From positions 1-64,000 of the forward strand of contig JANXUF010000133.1 of the NCBI GenBank assembly GCA_025356335.1: a stretch of 64,000 nt of DNA, written 5' to 3'. The number at the start of each line of letters is the position of its first letter. Positions within the stretch are counted from its first letter, which is position 1. The DNA is from Actinomycetes bacterium (GTDB lineage: Bacteria; Actinomycetota; Acidimicrobiia; Acidimicrobiales; Ilumatobacteraceae). The notes under the pieces were generated by a model. It saw only the letters and a list, made by a program, of their open reading frames with translations. It ran no database searches and was not told the origin of the DNA. Both the position numbers and the translations under genes were made by a program. Positions 26,424 to 35,173 of the stretch are shown here, piece after piece.

Positions 26424-28286
26424 ATGGAGACGGTTCGGCTCACCACGGCGCAGGCGATCGTCAGGTTCCTGATCGCGCAGCGGATAGAGGACACCTCCGG
26501 CGGGGATCTGCCGCTGTTTCCCGGGGTCTATGCGATCTTCGGCCATGGCAACGTGACCTGCCTCGGTCAGGCGTTGCAGGAGGCTGCTGCTGAGTTGCCG
26601 ACGTGGCGCGGGCAGAACGAGCAGGGGATGGCACTCGCCGCCATCGGCTTCACCAAGGCGAAACTGCGCCGACAGATCATGGTCGTCACCTCGTCCATCG
26701 GACCGGGAGCGACGAACATGGTGACCGCCGCCGGGGTCGCCCACGCCAACCGTCTGCCCGTCCTGCTGCTGTCCGGCGAGACGTTCACCAGCCGAGTTCC
26801 CGACCCGGTGCTGCAGCAGGTCGAGCACTTCCATGATCCGACACTGACGGTCAACGACGCATTCAAAGCGGTGACCCGGTACTGGGACCGGATCGTGCGA
26901 CCGGAGCAGATCGTCCACTCGCTGCCGCATGCTGTCGCAACGATGCTCGATCCTGCGTCGTGTGGTCCGGCGTTCCTTGCACTTCCGCAGGACGTGCAGG
27001 CCGAGGCGTTCGACTTCCCGCTCCGTTTCTTCGAGCGCACCGTGCACCGCATCGCTCGTCCACGTGCTGATCGTGGACAACTCGCCCACGCCGCGGCGGC
27101 ACTCACCGCTGCGCGCCGGCCGTTGCTGATCGCCGGTGGAGGCGTCCGATACTCAGGAGCGTCGGCGGAGTTGACGGCATTCGCCGAGCGTCACAACATT
27201 CCGGTCGTCGAAACCGTCGCCGGCAAGGCCTCACTCGTCGCCGCGCACCCGCTCAATGCGGGGCCTGTCGGAGTCACCGGCTGCACGTCGGCCAATGCAC
27301 TTGCCGCTGACGCCGACGTGGTGATCGCCGTCGGCACGCGGCTGCAGGACTTCACGACCGGTTCGTGGACGATCTTCCGCAACGAAGCGGTCCGTTTCGT
27401 CGGCATCAATGTCGCCGGCTTCGACGCCATCAAGCACCGCGGACTGGCAGTCGTCGGCGATGCCCGTGAGACGCTGAGCGAGCTCACCGGCATGCTCGGC
27501 GACTGGCGCGGCGACGACGATTGGACGCTGAAAGCGAGCAACGAGCAAGCGCAGTACCAGTCCTACATCGACAAGATCGCCGCCCCGGCGCCCGATCCGG
27601 CGACGCCGGACAGAGCACCGACGTATGCCCAGGTCGTCGGTGTCGTCGACCGCGACGGCCGTGCCGACGACTACGTTCTCACGGCGGCGGGCGGGTTCCC
27701 CGGAGAGCTGCTCAACGGGTGGCGCTCGAAAGGCCTCGACACCCTCGACTGCGAGTACGGCTTCTCCTGTATGGGTTACGAGATCTCTGGAGCGTGGGGG
27801 GCGAAGATGGCGATCCCCGACCGCGAGGTCGTCGTCTTCGTCGGCGACGGTTCGTACATGATGATGAACAGCGACCTCTACAGCAGCGTGCTGTCCGGTC
27901 ACAAGCTCATCGTCATCGTCTGCGACAACGGTGGGTTCGCCGTCATCAACCGTCTGCAGATCAACCAGGGCGGCGTGCCGTTCAACAACCTGATCGCCGA
28001 CTCGCGCATCGTCGAAGAAGTCCGCGTCGACTTCGCAGCCCACGCTGCGTCGATGGGTTGCCGAACCGAAACCGTCACGACCGTCGCCGAACTCGAAGCA
28101 GCCTTCCAGCGCGCCAGGGCTAGTGACCGCACCTACGTGATCGCCTTGCAGACCGACGCCTATTCGTGGACCGAGGGTGGTGCGTTCTGGGAAGTCGGGG
28201 TCCCGGAAGTCAGCGGCCGCCCTGAGGTGGTCGCCGCATATCAGGCGATGCAAGCCGGAAAAGTCGATCAACGAGTGGGATGGTGA
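26424..28286 (+). CDS. iolD: 3D-(3,5/4)-trihydroxycyclohexane-1,2-dione hydrolase
   Basis: A 620-residue thiamine-diphosphate enzyme. N-terminal pyrimidine-binding domain with FGHGNVTCLGQAL and the Glu of QNEQGMALAAIGF. Central domain with PLLIAGGGVRYSGA. C-terminal diphosphate domain with the GDG motif VVFVGDGSYMMMNSDLYSS and CDNGGFAVINRLQ. It opens the inositol-derived ring. GGGGTGGG precedes ATG 26424. The SDR gene overlaps its end. Confidence 0.96.
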   Translation: METVRLTTAQAIVRFLIAQRIEDTSGGDLPLFPGVYAIFGHGNVTCLGQALQEAAAELPTWRGQNEQGMALAAIGFTKAKLRRQIMVVTSSIGPGATNMVTAAGVAHANRLPVLLLSGETFTSRVPDPVLQQVEHFHDPTLTVNDAFKAVTRYWDRIVRPEQIVHSLPHAVATMLDPASCGPAFLALPQDVQAEAFDFPLRFFERTVHRIARPRADRGQLAHAAAALTAARRPLLIAGGGVRYSGASAELTAFAERHNIPVVETVAGKASLVAAHPLNAGPVGVTGCTSANALAADADVVIAVGTRLQDFTTGSWTIFRNEAVRFVGINVAGFDAIKHRGLAVVGDARETLSELTGMLGDWRGDDDWTLKASNEQAQYQSYIDKIAAPAPDPATPDRAPTYAQVVGVVDRDGRADDYVLTAAGGFPGELLNGWRSKGLDTLDCEYGFSCMGYEISGAWGAKMAIPDREVVVFVGDGSYMMMNSDLYSSVLSGHKLIVIVCDNGGFAVINRLQINQGGVPFNNLIADSRIVEEVRVDFAAHAASMGCRTETVTTVAELEAAFQRARASDRTYVIALQTDAYSWTEGGAFWEVGVPEVSGRPEVVAAYQAMQAGKVDQRVGW

Positions 28287-29149
28287 CGGCTGTGTCGCAC
28301 GACGAGAGCATGGACGCAGCTGCGACGGGGGCATCGCGGGTCGACGGCAAGGTGATCCTCGTCAGTGGCGGGACGCAGGGGCTCGGCGCGGCAACAGCCC
28401 GGCTGTTGGCCGCGCGCGGCGCTGCCGGTCTGGTCCTTGCCGGGCGGAGCAGGGCAGACGGGCAGGCACTCGCAGCGGAGTTGACGTCTAAGACGACGAA
28501 GGCGATCTTCATCGAGGCAGAACTCGCGGACCCCGATGCCGTTGCCGAGGTGATCGCCACGACCGACGAGACCTTCGGCGTCGTGCACGGATTGGCGAAC
28601 ATCGCTGCCTGCACCGACCGCGGCGACGTCTGGAACACCGACGTTGCCCTGTGGGACCGGTTGATGAACCTCAATGTGCGCACACCGTTCCTGATGCTCC
28701 AGGGCGTTGCCAGGATCATGGTCCGCGAACAGGTCGCCGGTTCCGTGGTGACGATCGGCAGTATGACCGGTCACGGCGGGCAGCATTTCCTGTTCCCGTA
28801 TGCGGTGTCCAAGGGAGCGCTGCATACCTTCACCAAAAACGCCGCCTATGCGTTGATGCGCGATCGCATCCGCGTCAACCTGCTCAACCTCGGATGGATG
28901 GATACTCCGGCGGAACACAGCATCCAGGTCGGCTTTCACGGACTGGCGCAGGACTGGCTCGTCGAGGCCGAAGCCGCCCAACCATTCGGACGGCTGATCA
29001 AACCGCAGGAGGCAGCGCGGGTCATCACCTTCTTGCTGAGCGATGAGTCGGGGATGATGACCGGCGTGTCGCTCGACTACGACCAGGCCGTCGAGGGCGC
29101 CGGCGACGCGCCGAAGCCGCCTCCGAACCTCAATACGCACTCCACCTGA
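28280..29149 (+). CDS. Short-chain dehydrogenase/reductase in the iol operon
   Basis: A 289-residue SDR. The nucleotide motif is ILVSGGTQGLGAATARLLAARG, the NNAG-like motif is altered to GLANIAAC, the catalytic Ser is in SVVTIGSMTG and the Tyr/Lys pair in YAVSKGALH. It probably oxidises or reduces a cyclitol or its keto form. The ATG lies within the last codons of iolD, so it is coupled to it. Confidence 0.87.
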   Translation: MVTAVSHDESMDAAATGASRVDGKVILVSGGTQGLGAATARLLAARGAAGLVLAGRSRADGQALAAELTSKTTKAIFIEAELADPDAVAEVIATTDETFGVVHGLANIAACTDRGDVWNTDVALWDRLMNLNVRTPFLMLQGVARIMVREQVAGSVVTIGSMTGHGGQHFLFPYAVSKGALHTFTKNAAYALMRDRIRVNLLNLGWMDTPAEHSIQVGFHGLAQDWLVEAEAAQPFGRLIKPQEAARVITFLLSDESGMMTGVSLDYDQAVEGAGDAPKPPPNLNTHST

Positions 29150-29203
29150 CAACTGCGTCCATTGCCAGTTGCCAGTATCGAACCACTGAATCGAAAGGGA
29201 CTC

Positions 29204-30235
29204 ATGTCTGATCCGGCTGTTGCCGTCGAGCCGGTGCGCATCGGCGTACTCGGCGTAGGAAGAATCGGGGCGATGCATGCCGAGTTGATCGCCCGCCGCA
29301 TTCCCGGTGCAGCACTGGCGTGCGTCTACGACGCCCATGCCCCCAGCGCCAACGCCGTCGGCACCCAACTCGGAGTCCCCATCGCCGAGACGGCAGAGCA
29401 GATGTTGTCGAATCCCGACGTCGACGCTGTCGCCATCTGCTCGAGTACCGACACGCACGTCGATCTGCTCATCGCCGCGGCGAACGCCGGAAAGGCGATC
29501 TTCTGCGAGAAGCCGATCTCGCTGAATCTCGCCGAGGTCGATCGTGCTCTCGCCGTCGTCGACGCCTCGGGCGTGCCGATCCAGATCGGCTTCAATCGGC
29601 GCTTCGACCCGTCTCACAAAGCGGTCCACGATGCTGTCGCCACCGGCCAGATCGGCGACGTCCACATCGTACGCATCTCCAGCAGAGATCCAGCCCCGCC
29701 GCCGATCGCCTACATCAGGGTGTCTGGCGGGATCTTCCTCGACATGACGGTGCACGACCTCGACATGGCCCGCTATCTGACCGGCAGCGAAGTCGTCACT
29801 GTCTTCGCCCGTGGTGCCGTGCGGATCGATCCGGCGATCGGTGAGGCCGGCGATCTCGACACCGTGGTGTTGGTGTTGGAGCACGAGAACGGAGCGATCA
29901 CGACGATCGACAACAGCCGACAGGCCGTGTACGGCTACGACCAACGCGTCGAGGTCTTCGGCTCCGCAGGCGTTGTCGCTTCCGACAATCCGCGCACGAC
30001 GACGACGACGTTGAGCAACGCCGCCGGAGCGCACATGTCGACGATCCCGTACTTCTTCCTCGAGCGGTACATCCCCAGCTACCTGGCTGAATGGGCTGCG
30101 TTCGTCGACATGGTCAGGGACGGTGCGCCGTCTCCCGTCGTCGCCAACGATGGTCGCGCCCCGCTCGTGATCGGCTTGGCGGCGTTGAAATCGGTGCGCG
30201 AATCCCGCGTCGTGCTGATCAGCGAGATCGGCTGA
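29204..30235 (+). CDS. iolG: Inositol 2-dehydrogenase
   Basis: A 343-residue Gfo/Idh enzyme. Rossmann motif GVLGVGRIGAMHAELIA, catalytic Lys in FCEKPISLNL, and the IolG-type GFNRRFDPSH and GGIFLDMTVHDLDMARYL with the conserved Asp/His. It oxidises myo-inositol at C2 to scyllo-inosose. ATG 29204 follows GAAAGGGA. The cluster position next to iolB supports the name. Confidence 0.93.
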   Translation: MSDPAVAVEPVRIGVLGVGRIGAMHAELIARRIPGAALACVYDAHAPSANAVGTQLGVPIAETAEQMLSNPDVDAVAICSSTDTHVDLLIAAANAGKAIFCEKPISLNLAEVDRALAVVDASGVPIQIGFNRRFDPSHKAVHDAVATGQIGDVHIVRISSRDPAPPPIAYIRVSGGIFLDMTVHDLDMARYLTGSEVVTVFARGAVRIDPAIGEAGDLDTVVLVLEHENGAITTIDNSRQAVYGYDQRVEVFGSAGVVASDNPRTTTTTLSNAAGAHMSTIPYFFLERYIPSYLAEWAAFVDMVRDGAPSPVVANDGRAPLVIGLAALKSVRESRVVLISEIG

Positions 30236-30269
30236 TGTACCGCTTCGACGAGATCGGTCTGGAGACGAT

Positions 30270-31121
30270 ATGAGCGTGGGACAGCATCTCCTGAAACCGG
30301 ATTCGGACGCACAGACGCGTCTGTCGATAACGCCGGCAACCGCCGGCTGGGAGTACCTCAGCTTTGCCGTGATCTCCCTCGCCGCCGGCGAGACCCACAT
30401 GGTCATGCTGCCAGACCAGGAACTGGCGATCGTTCCGCTGTCCGGCGCTGGGATCGTCGATGTCACCGGTGGGGCATCGGTGTCGCTGTCGCGTGACAGC
30501 GTGTTCACCGAGATTCCGCGGGTGCTCTATGCCCCGCCGCGAACGGCACTGACGGTTTCGACCGGAGACCGCTTCGAGTTCGCCATCGGCTCGGCACCTG
30601 CAGTGGGCAAGTATCCGCTGCGTGTCTTCGAGCCTTCGGAGATGAAGAGCGAACTGCGCGGCGGCGGAACTGCTTATCGGCAGGTCAATCACATCCTGGC
30701 GATGCCGCTGCCGGCGGAACACCTCATCCTCTACGAGGTCTACGTGCCCCGAGGCACCTGGGGTGGCTGGGCACCGCACAATCACGATGGGCGCGATGGA
30801 TCTCCGTATCTCGAAGAGGTCTACTACTTCCGTATGGATCCGCCGGACGGTTTCCTGATGCAGCGCAACTGGCGTGATGACGAGGACTTCGATGAGGTCT
30901 TCGTCGCCCACGACGGCGACTGCGTGCTGGTCACCAAGGGGTATCACTCGACGGTCGCCTGCCCGACGAGCCACCTGTACTTCCTCAACTATCTCGCCGG
31001 GAACCTGCTCGACGAGCAACGCATCACGCCGCCCTGTTTCAATGCCAGATACACGTGGATACAGGACAACTGGGACAAGGATGCGTGGAAGTTGCCGGTG
31101 GTGGCGGTGCCATCGACGTAG
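30270..31121 (+). CDS. iolB: 5-deoxy-glucuronate isomerase
   Basis: A 283-residue bicupin of the IolB/KduI fold. Recognisable IolB stretches include APHNHDGRDGSPYLEEVYYFR with metal-binding His and Glu, and GYHSTVACPTSHLYFLNYLAG. It converts 5-deoxy-glucuronate to 5-dehydro-2-deoxy-gluconate, the substrate of IolC. It is the last gene of the inositol operon. The next 106 bases hold a possible -10 box (TATTCT near 31163) for the following gene. Confidence 0.95.
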   Translation: MSVGQHLLKPDSDAQTRLSITPATAGWEYLSFAVISLAAGETHMVMLPDQELAIVPLSGAGIVDVTGGASVSLSRDSVFTEIPRVLYAPPRTALTVSTGDRFEFAIGSAPAVGKYPLRVFEPSEMKSELRGGGTAYRQVNHILAMPLPAEHLILYEVYVPRGTWGGWAPHNHDGRDGSPYLEEVYYFRMDPPDGFLMQRNWRDDEDFDEVFVAHDGDCVLVTKGYHSTVACPTSHLYFLNYLAGNLLDEQRITPPCFNARYTWIQDNWDKDAWKLPVVAVPST

Positions 31122-31227
31122 ACGATCGAGGGTGGTGCCCGCCTACGGACCGGTGCCGGCGACTATTCTGTGCTTCGTCGCCTGGTATGGCGGTGCTCCT
31201 TGATCCGCCTGAGTCGGGATTTTCCAC

Positions 31228-32586
31228 GTGGTCGCTCGAAATTCCAACCCAAGCCAGCGCCGCCATCGGCTGAACGTGCTGCTGTCCGGCGCCGCCGCAC
31301 TCGTGGCCGTCGGGGTCGTCGGCGGGGCGATCGCGCTGCCACATCTGCAACGTGATCTGACGAGTACCGCCCGGTCGAAGCTCGCCGACTCCGGCATGTC
31401 CGGAGTGGCCATTCATTTTTCCGGCCAGGACGCAACGCTGACCTGTGCGGCACCGCTGAGCGACCCTGCCAAGGTACGCCAGCTCGTTGCCGCTCTGCCC
31501 GGTGTCGGTGTTGTCAGACTCGATGCCGGCTGCCTTGCCATCGCCACGATCGGCCCGCTGCCGACCGTCTCCGCGCCCGTATCCGTTGCCGTTCCCGCAT
31601 CTGTTCCCGCTCCTGCATCGGTGCCCGCTCCCGACGCGACGGCAGCCAGCGTCACGACGCCGGCGACGGCGACTCCACCGGGAGCCGCGGCTGTTCTTTC
31701 GACGACGGCTGTGACGGTGGCGGCACCTGTCGTCACAACGACCGTGACAGCGGCAGCGGTGACGACGACGGAACCGATCGAGCCGACGACAGTTCCTCCG
31801 CTCACGGCCCCGGCGGTGACCGTCGCGACAACCTCGGTTCCCGCTGCCACGGTGCCGGTGCCGGTGCCGTCAGCCATCGCCTCGTTCTCTGGTGGCACAA
31901 TCACCGTGACCGGGACCGTGAGGTCCGATACGCAGCGGCAGTTGCTGGTGACGGCGGCTGCAACCGTGGTCGATCCGGCAAATGTCATCGACCAACTCGT
32001 GGTCGACCCGACTGCTGGATCGAAGATTTCGGACATCTCACGCCTCGCATCGCTGATCGACGTGATGGCGCTGAACCTCGTCAGTGGCGAGGTCGGCTTC
32101 GTTGATGCCGGTTTCTACGTCAACGGAGTCGTGCTGTCGTCTGCCTCGCAAAATGCGGTCGAAACCGTCGCTGCCCTGGCAGGCGCGACCACCGTGCTCA
32201 CGGCGAGACCGCTTGCCACCCCGGCGCAGGCAGGCCGACTCGGTGCATATCTGAACGCCATCGTCGCACAGCGCCCGACGCTCTTCAACAAGGACAGCAC
32301 GCTGACGGCGTCGGCGAACGCAACGATCGATCAACTGGCGGCGCTGAGCAACCAGTTCAGCAACCTCACGATCAGGGTCCGCGGCTATACGGATTCCGAC
32401 GTTGCCGTCAGGAACAACAAGAATCTCAGCTACCTCTACGCTGCCGGTCTGATCAGTGCACTGCAGGCCAAAGGAGTGACCGCGACGATGCTGCCGGCCA
32501 GCCTGGGCGTCAGCATGATCACGGTCGGCGGAGTTCCGGACAAGTCCAAGAGCCGACGCGTCGAATTTGCCGTCACCGCCAACTGA
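31228..32586 (+). CDS. OmpA/BON-domain membrane protein, ArfA-like
   Basis: A 452-residue protein. One N-terminal membrane helix (VLLSGAAALVAVGVVGGAIAL), then a BON-like segment with a paired Cys (TLTCAAPLSDPAKVRQL, then LDAGCLAI). A Thr/Val/Ala/Pro linker of about 100 residues follows, then a second BON-like segment (SGGTITVTGTVRSD) and a C-terminal OmpA-like domain (ITIRVRGYTDSD-like, NLSYLYAAGLISALQAKGV, KSKSRRVEF). The layout matches mycobacterial ArfA/OmpATb. The OmpA domain may bind peptidoglycan. GTG start; the next gene follows after 43 bases. Confidence 0.75.
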   Translation: MVARNSNPSQRRHRLNVLLSGAAALVAVGVVGGAIALPHLQRDLTSTARSKLADSGMSGVAIHFSGQDATLTCAAPLSDPAKVRQLVAALPGVGVVRLDAGCLAIATIGPLPTVSAPVSVAVPASVPAPASVPAPDATAASVTTPATATPPGAAAVLSTTAVTVAAPVVTTTVTAAAVTTTEPIEPTTVPPLTAPAVTVATTSVPAATVPVPVPSAIASFSGGTITVTGTVRSDTQRQLLVTAAATVVDPANVIDQLVVDPTAGSKISDISRLASLIDVMALNLVSGEVGFVDAGFYVNGVVLSSASQNAVETVAALAGATTVLTARPLATPAQAGRLGAYLNAIVAQRPTLFNKDSTLTASANATIDQLAALSNQFSNLTIRVRGYTDSDVAVRNNKNLSYLYAAGLISALQAKGVTATMLPASLGVSMITVGGVPDKSKSRRVEFAVTAN

Positions 32587-32629
32587 AGCATCGAATCACC
32601 GCACACGTCGAGCAAAGGAGTCATCACAC

Positions 32630-33319
32630 GTGCCGTACCTCGTGAGTCAATGGATTCTCTGGCTCGTCGTCGCAGCGCTGATCGGCGGCGTCGTCGGTTT
32701 CCTGCTCAACCGCACGACCAGCGCGGCGCCGGCTGCCGAGACTGCTGCCGATACAGCTGCCGACATCGACGCACAGCCGGACGCAAATGCGGACGTCCGT
32801 GCGGACGCAAATACGGACGTCCGTGCGGACGCAGATGAGGGTGGCTCGGCATCGTCCCCTCAACCGGAACCGGCGGCGGACCACGAGCCACAACCCGCGC
32901 CGCAGTCCCGCCCGGTTCTCGGGATCCCACGTCCGCAGCACGACGAGGTCGTTGCTGAACGAGATGAACTTCGAGAACTGCTGGCGGCACGCGACGCATT
33001 GATCGACATGCTCTACGACGCAGTCGAGCAGCGCGACGCGAAGATCGCCGACCTCGATGCCGCTCTCGACGAAGCACAGGCGCCTGGCGTGCCACGAGAG
33101 GAATTCGAAGCGATTCGTTCGGCGCTCGAAGAACACGAGGCCGTACTCGACGCGCTGTACAACGCCGTCGACGAGCGTCAAGCGGCGATCGACGCCTTGA
33201 ACGACGAGGTGCAGGCGCGAGATTCCGTACTGGATGCGCTCTACAACGCTGTCGACGAGCGCGATCGGCGTATCGAGGAACTTCGTCGCCGCGTCACCTC
33301 CGACGACGGCGGTCGATAG
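32630..33319 (+). CDS. Membrane-anchored coiled-coil protein with internal repeats
   Basis: A 229-residue protein. One N-terminal helix (WILWLVVAALIGGVVGFLL), an acidic low-complexity region carrying NADVRADA-type repeats from a 24-bp DNA repeat (about 32781-32838), then a coiled coil. Three units resemble LDALYNAVDERQAAIDAL (residues about 120-220). GTG 32630 follows AAAGGAG. Position suggests a partner of the ArfA-like protein, as the arf operon also encodes membrane partners; no family was recognised. Confidence 0.75.
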   Translation: MPYLVSQWILWLVVAALIGGVVGFLLNRTTSAAPAAETAADTAADIDAQPDANADVRADANTDVRADADEGGSASSPQPEPAADHEPQPAPQSRPVLGIPRPQHDEVVAERDELRELLAARDALIDMLYDAVEQRDAKIADLDAALDEAQAPGVPREEFEAIRSALEEHEAVLDALYNAVDERQAAIDALNDEVQARDSVLDALYNAVDERDRRIEELRRRVTSDDGGR

Positions 33320-33352
33320 CGCGCGGCGTCCTCGTTTCTGAGGTAGCAGACG

Positions 33353-33838
33353 TCAGCGCGGCGCCCAGGCGAAGCGGTGCGTGTGGATCCCGAAGTAGAT
33401 GAACGACTCGACGCTTCGAACGCCGTTGATCGCTCGGACTTCGTCGTTGATCATCCCCAGGAGCGCCGCTGAATCCCCTGCGAGCACCTCGACGAGCAGG
33501 TCGAACGATCCGGACGTGAGCACGACATAGATGACGCCCTCGATGTCGGCAATGGCATCGGCAATGGAGCGGACGTCGCCGCTGACCCCGATGCCGAGTG
33601 CCGCCATCACCGGGTAGCCGAGCGCCAAAGGATCGGTGACACCGACGACCTGGACAACGCCACTGGTCGTGAGTCGTTGGACGCGTTGGCGGGTTGCCGC
33701 AGCAGACAGGCCGATGAGCGGGCCGAGGTCGGCAAAACTCGCCCGTCCGTCGCGTTGCAGTTCGGTGATCAAGCGGCGGTCGATGTCGTCGAGTGGGATC
33801 GTCTCGGCGGCTTCTCGTAGCTCGTTGGGGTTCTTCAT
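33353..33838 (-). CDS. Lrp/AsnC-family transcriptional regulator
   Basis: A 161-residue protein. N-terminal helix-turn-helix (DDIDRRLITELQRDGRASF, then SAAATRQRVQRL) and C-terminal RAM sensor domain (VMAALGIGVSGDVRSIADAI to SVESFIYFGI). It usually binds an amino acid or related amine. It is the last gene of the minus-strand cluster; its ATG overlaps the stop of the amine oxidase (ATGA). It probably regulates that cluster. Confidence 0.93.
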   Translation of the reverse strand: MKNPNELREAAETIPLDDIDRRLITELQRDGRASFADLGPLIGLSAAATRQRVQRLTTSGVVQVVGVTDPLALGYPVMAALGIGVSGDVRSIADAIADIEGVIYVVLTSGSFDLLVEVLAGDSAALLGMINDEVRAINGVRSVESFIYFGIHTHRFAWAPR

Positions 33839-35166
33839 CGCTCACTCACGTCTGTGCGCACACTCCTACTCGACTCGCTGCTCGGAAACAGTCCGGCACA
33901 CCGATGCAGCGCATGTGTCGCCCTCATCGCAATATCGAAGTCTGATGACTCGTTGTACCACCCCAGCGTGTGCGGCGCACTGATCAGCCCGGCAACCACG
34001 GGCGCGCCGACGTGGTCTGTCAGGTCGAGCCACTCGACGAAGTTCGTCGGTTCGTCGAACCAGCGCAAATAGCCGTTGTCGTCGTGCGGCCACCAGCGTT
34101 CGGCGAAACGCAGGACGACCTTCTCGACTGTCCCGAGCCCGATCCGATCCAGCGCCCGGCGGTGGCGGTGCGGCAGCGAGGGTTCGAAGGTGATGGCACC
34201 CGCCTGGAGGACGCTGATCGGGACGGTGACGACCGCCCGATCGGCGCACAACGTCCCGCTCGGTCCACTGACGACGACGCCTTCGTCGATGCCGCCGCCG
34301 TGTTCGATATGCGTGACGGGCCAGCCGAGGCGGACGTCGATCCCTGCGACGAGCCGGGACAGGACATCGCCGTATCCACTCGGCAGCCAGCAGTCGCCCT
34401 CGCCGACGCCCGGCTCCGAGAACACCCATTTCGAGGAGATATCGGTGGTCGGCGCGCCGGCTTCGATGACGATGTCCCCCTCGATCATCCGCACTGCAGC
34501 CGCCCGTTCGGCCGGTGCCAGTGATGCCAGCCACGGACCGGGATCGAGCGGGACCGAACCGTCCCAACCGTCACCGCCCGCTTCGGCTCGGATGAAGGCG
34601 GCGCAGGCCGCCTTCAGCGCCCGATAGTTCTCGTGGACGACCACTGCGTCGTTGTCGATGCGGGCGCGAACGATGGGTCTGGCGAAGTCCGTCGGGACGC
34701 TGGCGATATCCAAGGCACGGACCCGCTCGGCGATCGCGTTGTCGCCATACTGCTGCATCCATGCAGCGCCGAGGTCGGCAGCGGCATCACCCAGCATGAC
34801 CGTGTCGATCCTGCCGCCGATGCGGTCGCGCGCCTCGACGACGACACAACGATCGCCCAACACCTCGGCGGCGCCGATGCCGGCGGCACCAGCCCCGACG
34901 ACGATCACCGACGAGGCGTCGCCACACCATTCGGCTGCGGCCCGACCCGTCTCATAGGCGCCGTGGACCATCGCCGGACGCGTCCGGTGAACGGCTTCCC
35001 CGGCGAGGATCACACCATCGCTGATCGGCTCCGCAAGGACCGCACGATCGTCCGGCGATCCGCCAGGACGCACGTAGGACCACGAACCTCGTGAGTAAGG
35101 ATCCGCACCCCAGCGGCTCACGGCCCAGTGCGTCGGCGACGGGAAAACGTCTGGCGGACTGGTCAT
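33835..35166 (-). CDS. Flavin amine oxidase with circularly permuted sequence
   Basis: A 443-residue protein. Residues 13-80 are what normally ends a flavin amine oxidase: WAVSRWGADPYSRGSWSYV, LAEPISDGVILAGEAV, MVHGAYETGRAA. Only then comes the usual N-terminal FAD motif (VIVVGAGAAGIGAAEVL, residues 87-103) and ARDRIGGRI, DLGAAWMQQYG, LPSGYGDVL, VTVPISVLQAGAITFEPSLP and VEKVVLRFAERWW. The protein stops after ATHALHRCAG, just where the N-terminal block would normally follow. It should oxidise an amine to an imine/aldehyde. It starts 7 bases after the SDR stop. Confidence 0.88.
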   Translation of the reverse strand: MTSPPDVFPSPTHWAVSRWGADPYSRGSWSYVRPGGSPDDRAVLAEPISDGVILAGEAVHRTRPAMVHGAYETGRAAAEWCGDASSVIVVGAGAAGIGAAEVLGDRCVVVEARDRIGGRIDTVMLGDAAADLGAAWMQQYGDNAIAERVRALDIASVPTDFARPIVRARIDNDAVVVHENYRALKAACAAFIRAEAGGDGWDGSVPLDPGPWLASLAPAERAAAVRMIEGDIVIEAGAPTTDISSKWVFSEPGVGEGDCWLPSGYGDVLSRLVAGIDVRLGWPVTHIEHGGGIDEGVVVSGPSGTLCADRAVVTVPISVLQAGAITFEPSLPHRHRRALDRIGLGTVEKVVLRFAERWWPHDDNGYLRWFDEPTNFVEWLDLTDHVGAPVVAGLISAPHTLGWYNESSDFDIAMRATHALHRCAGLFPSSESSRSVRTDVSER

Positions 35167-35173
35167 CGGACCG

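Noticed and set aside
28268-30508. A 746-codon minus-strand reading frame
   Set aside because: It is antisense to the SDR, iolG and part of iolB, with no recognisable motif.
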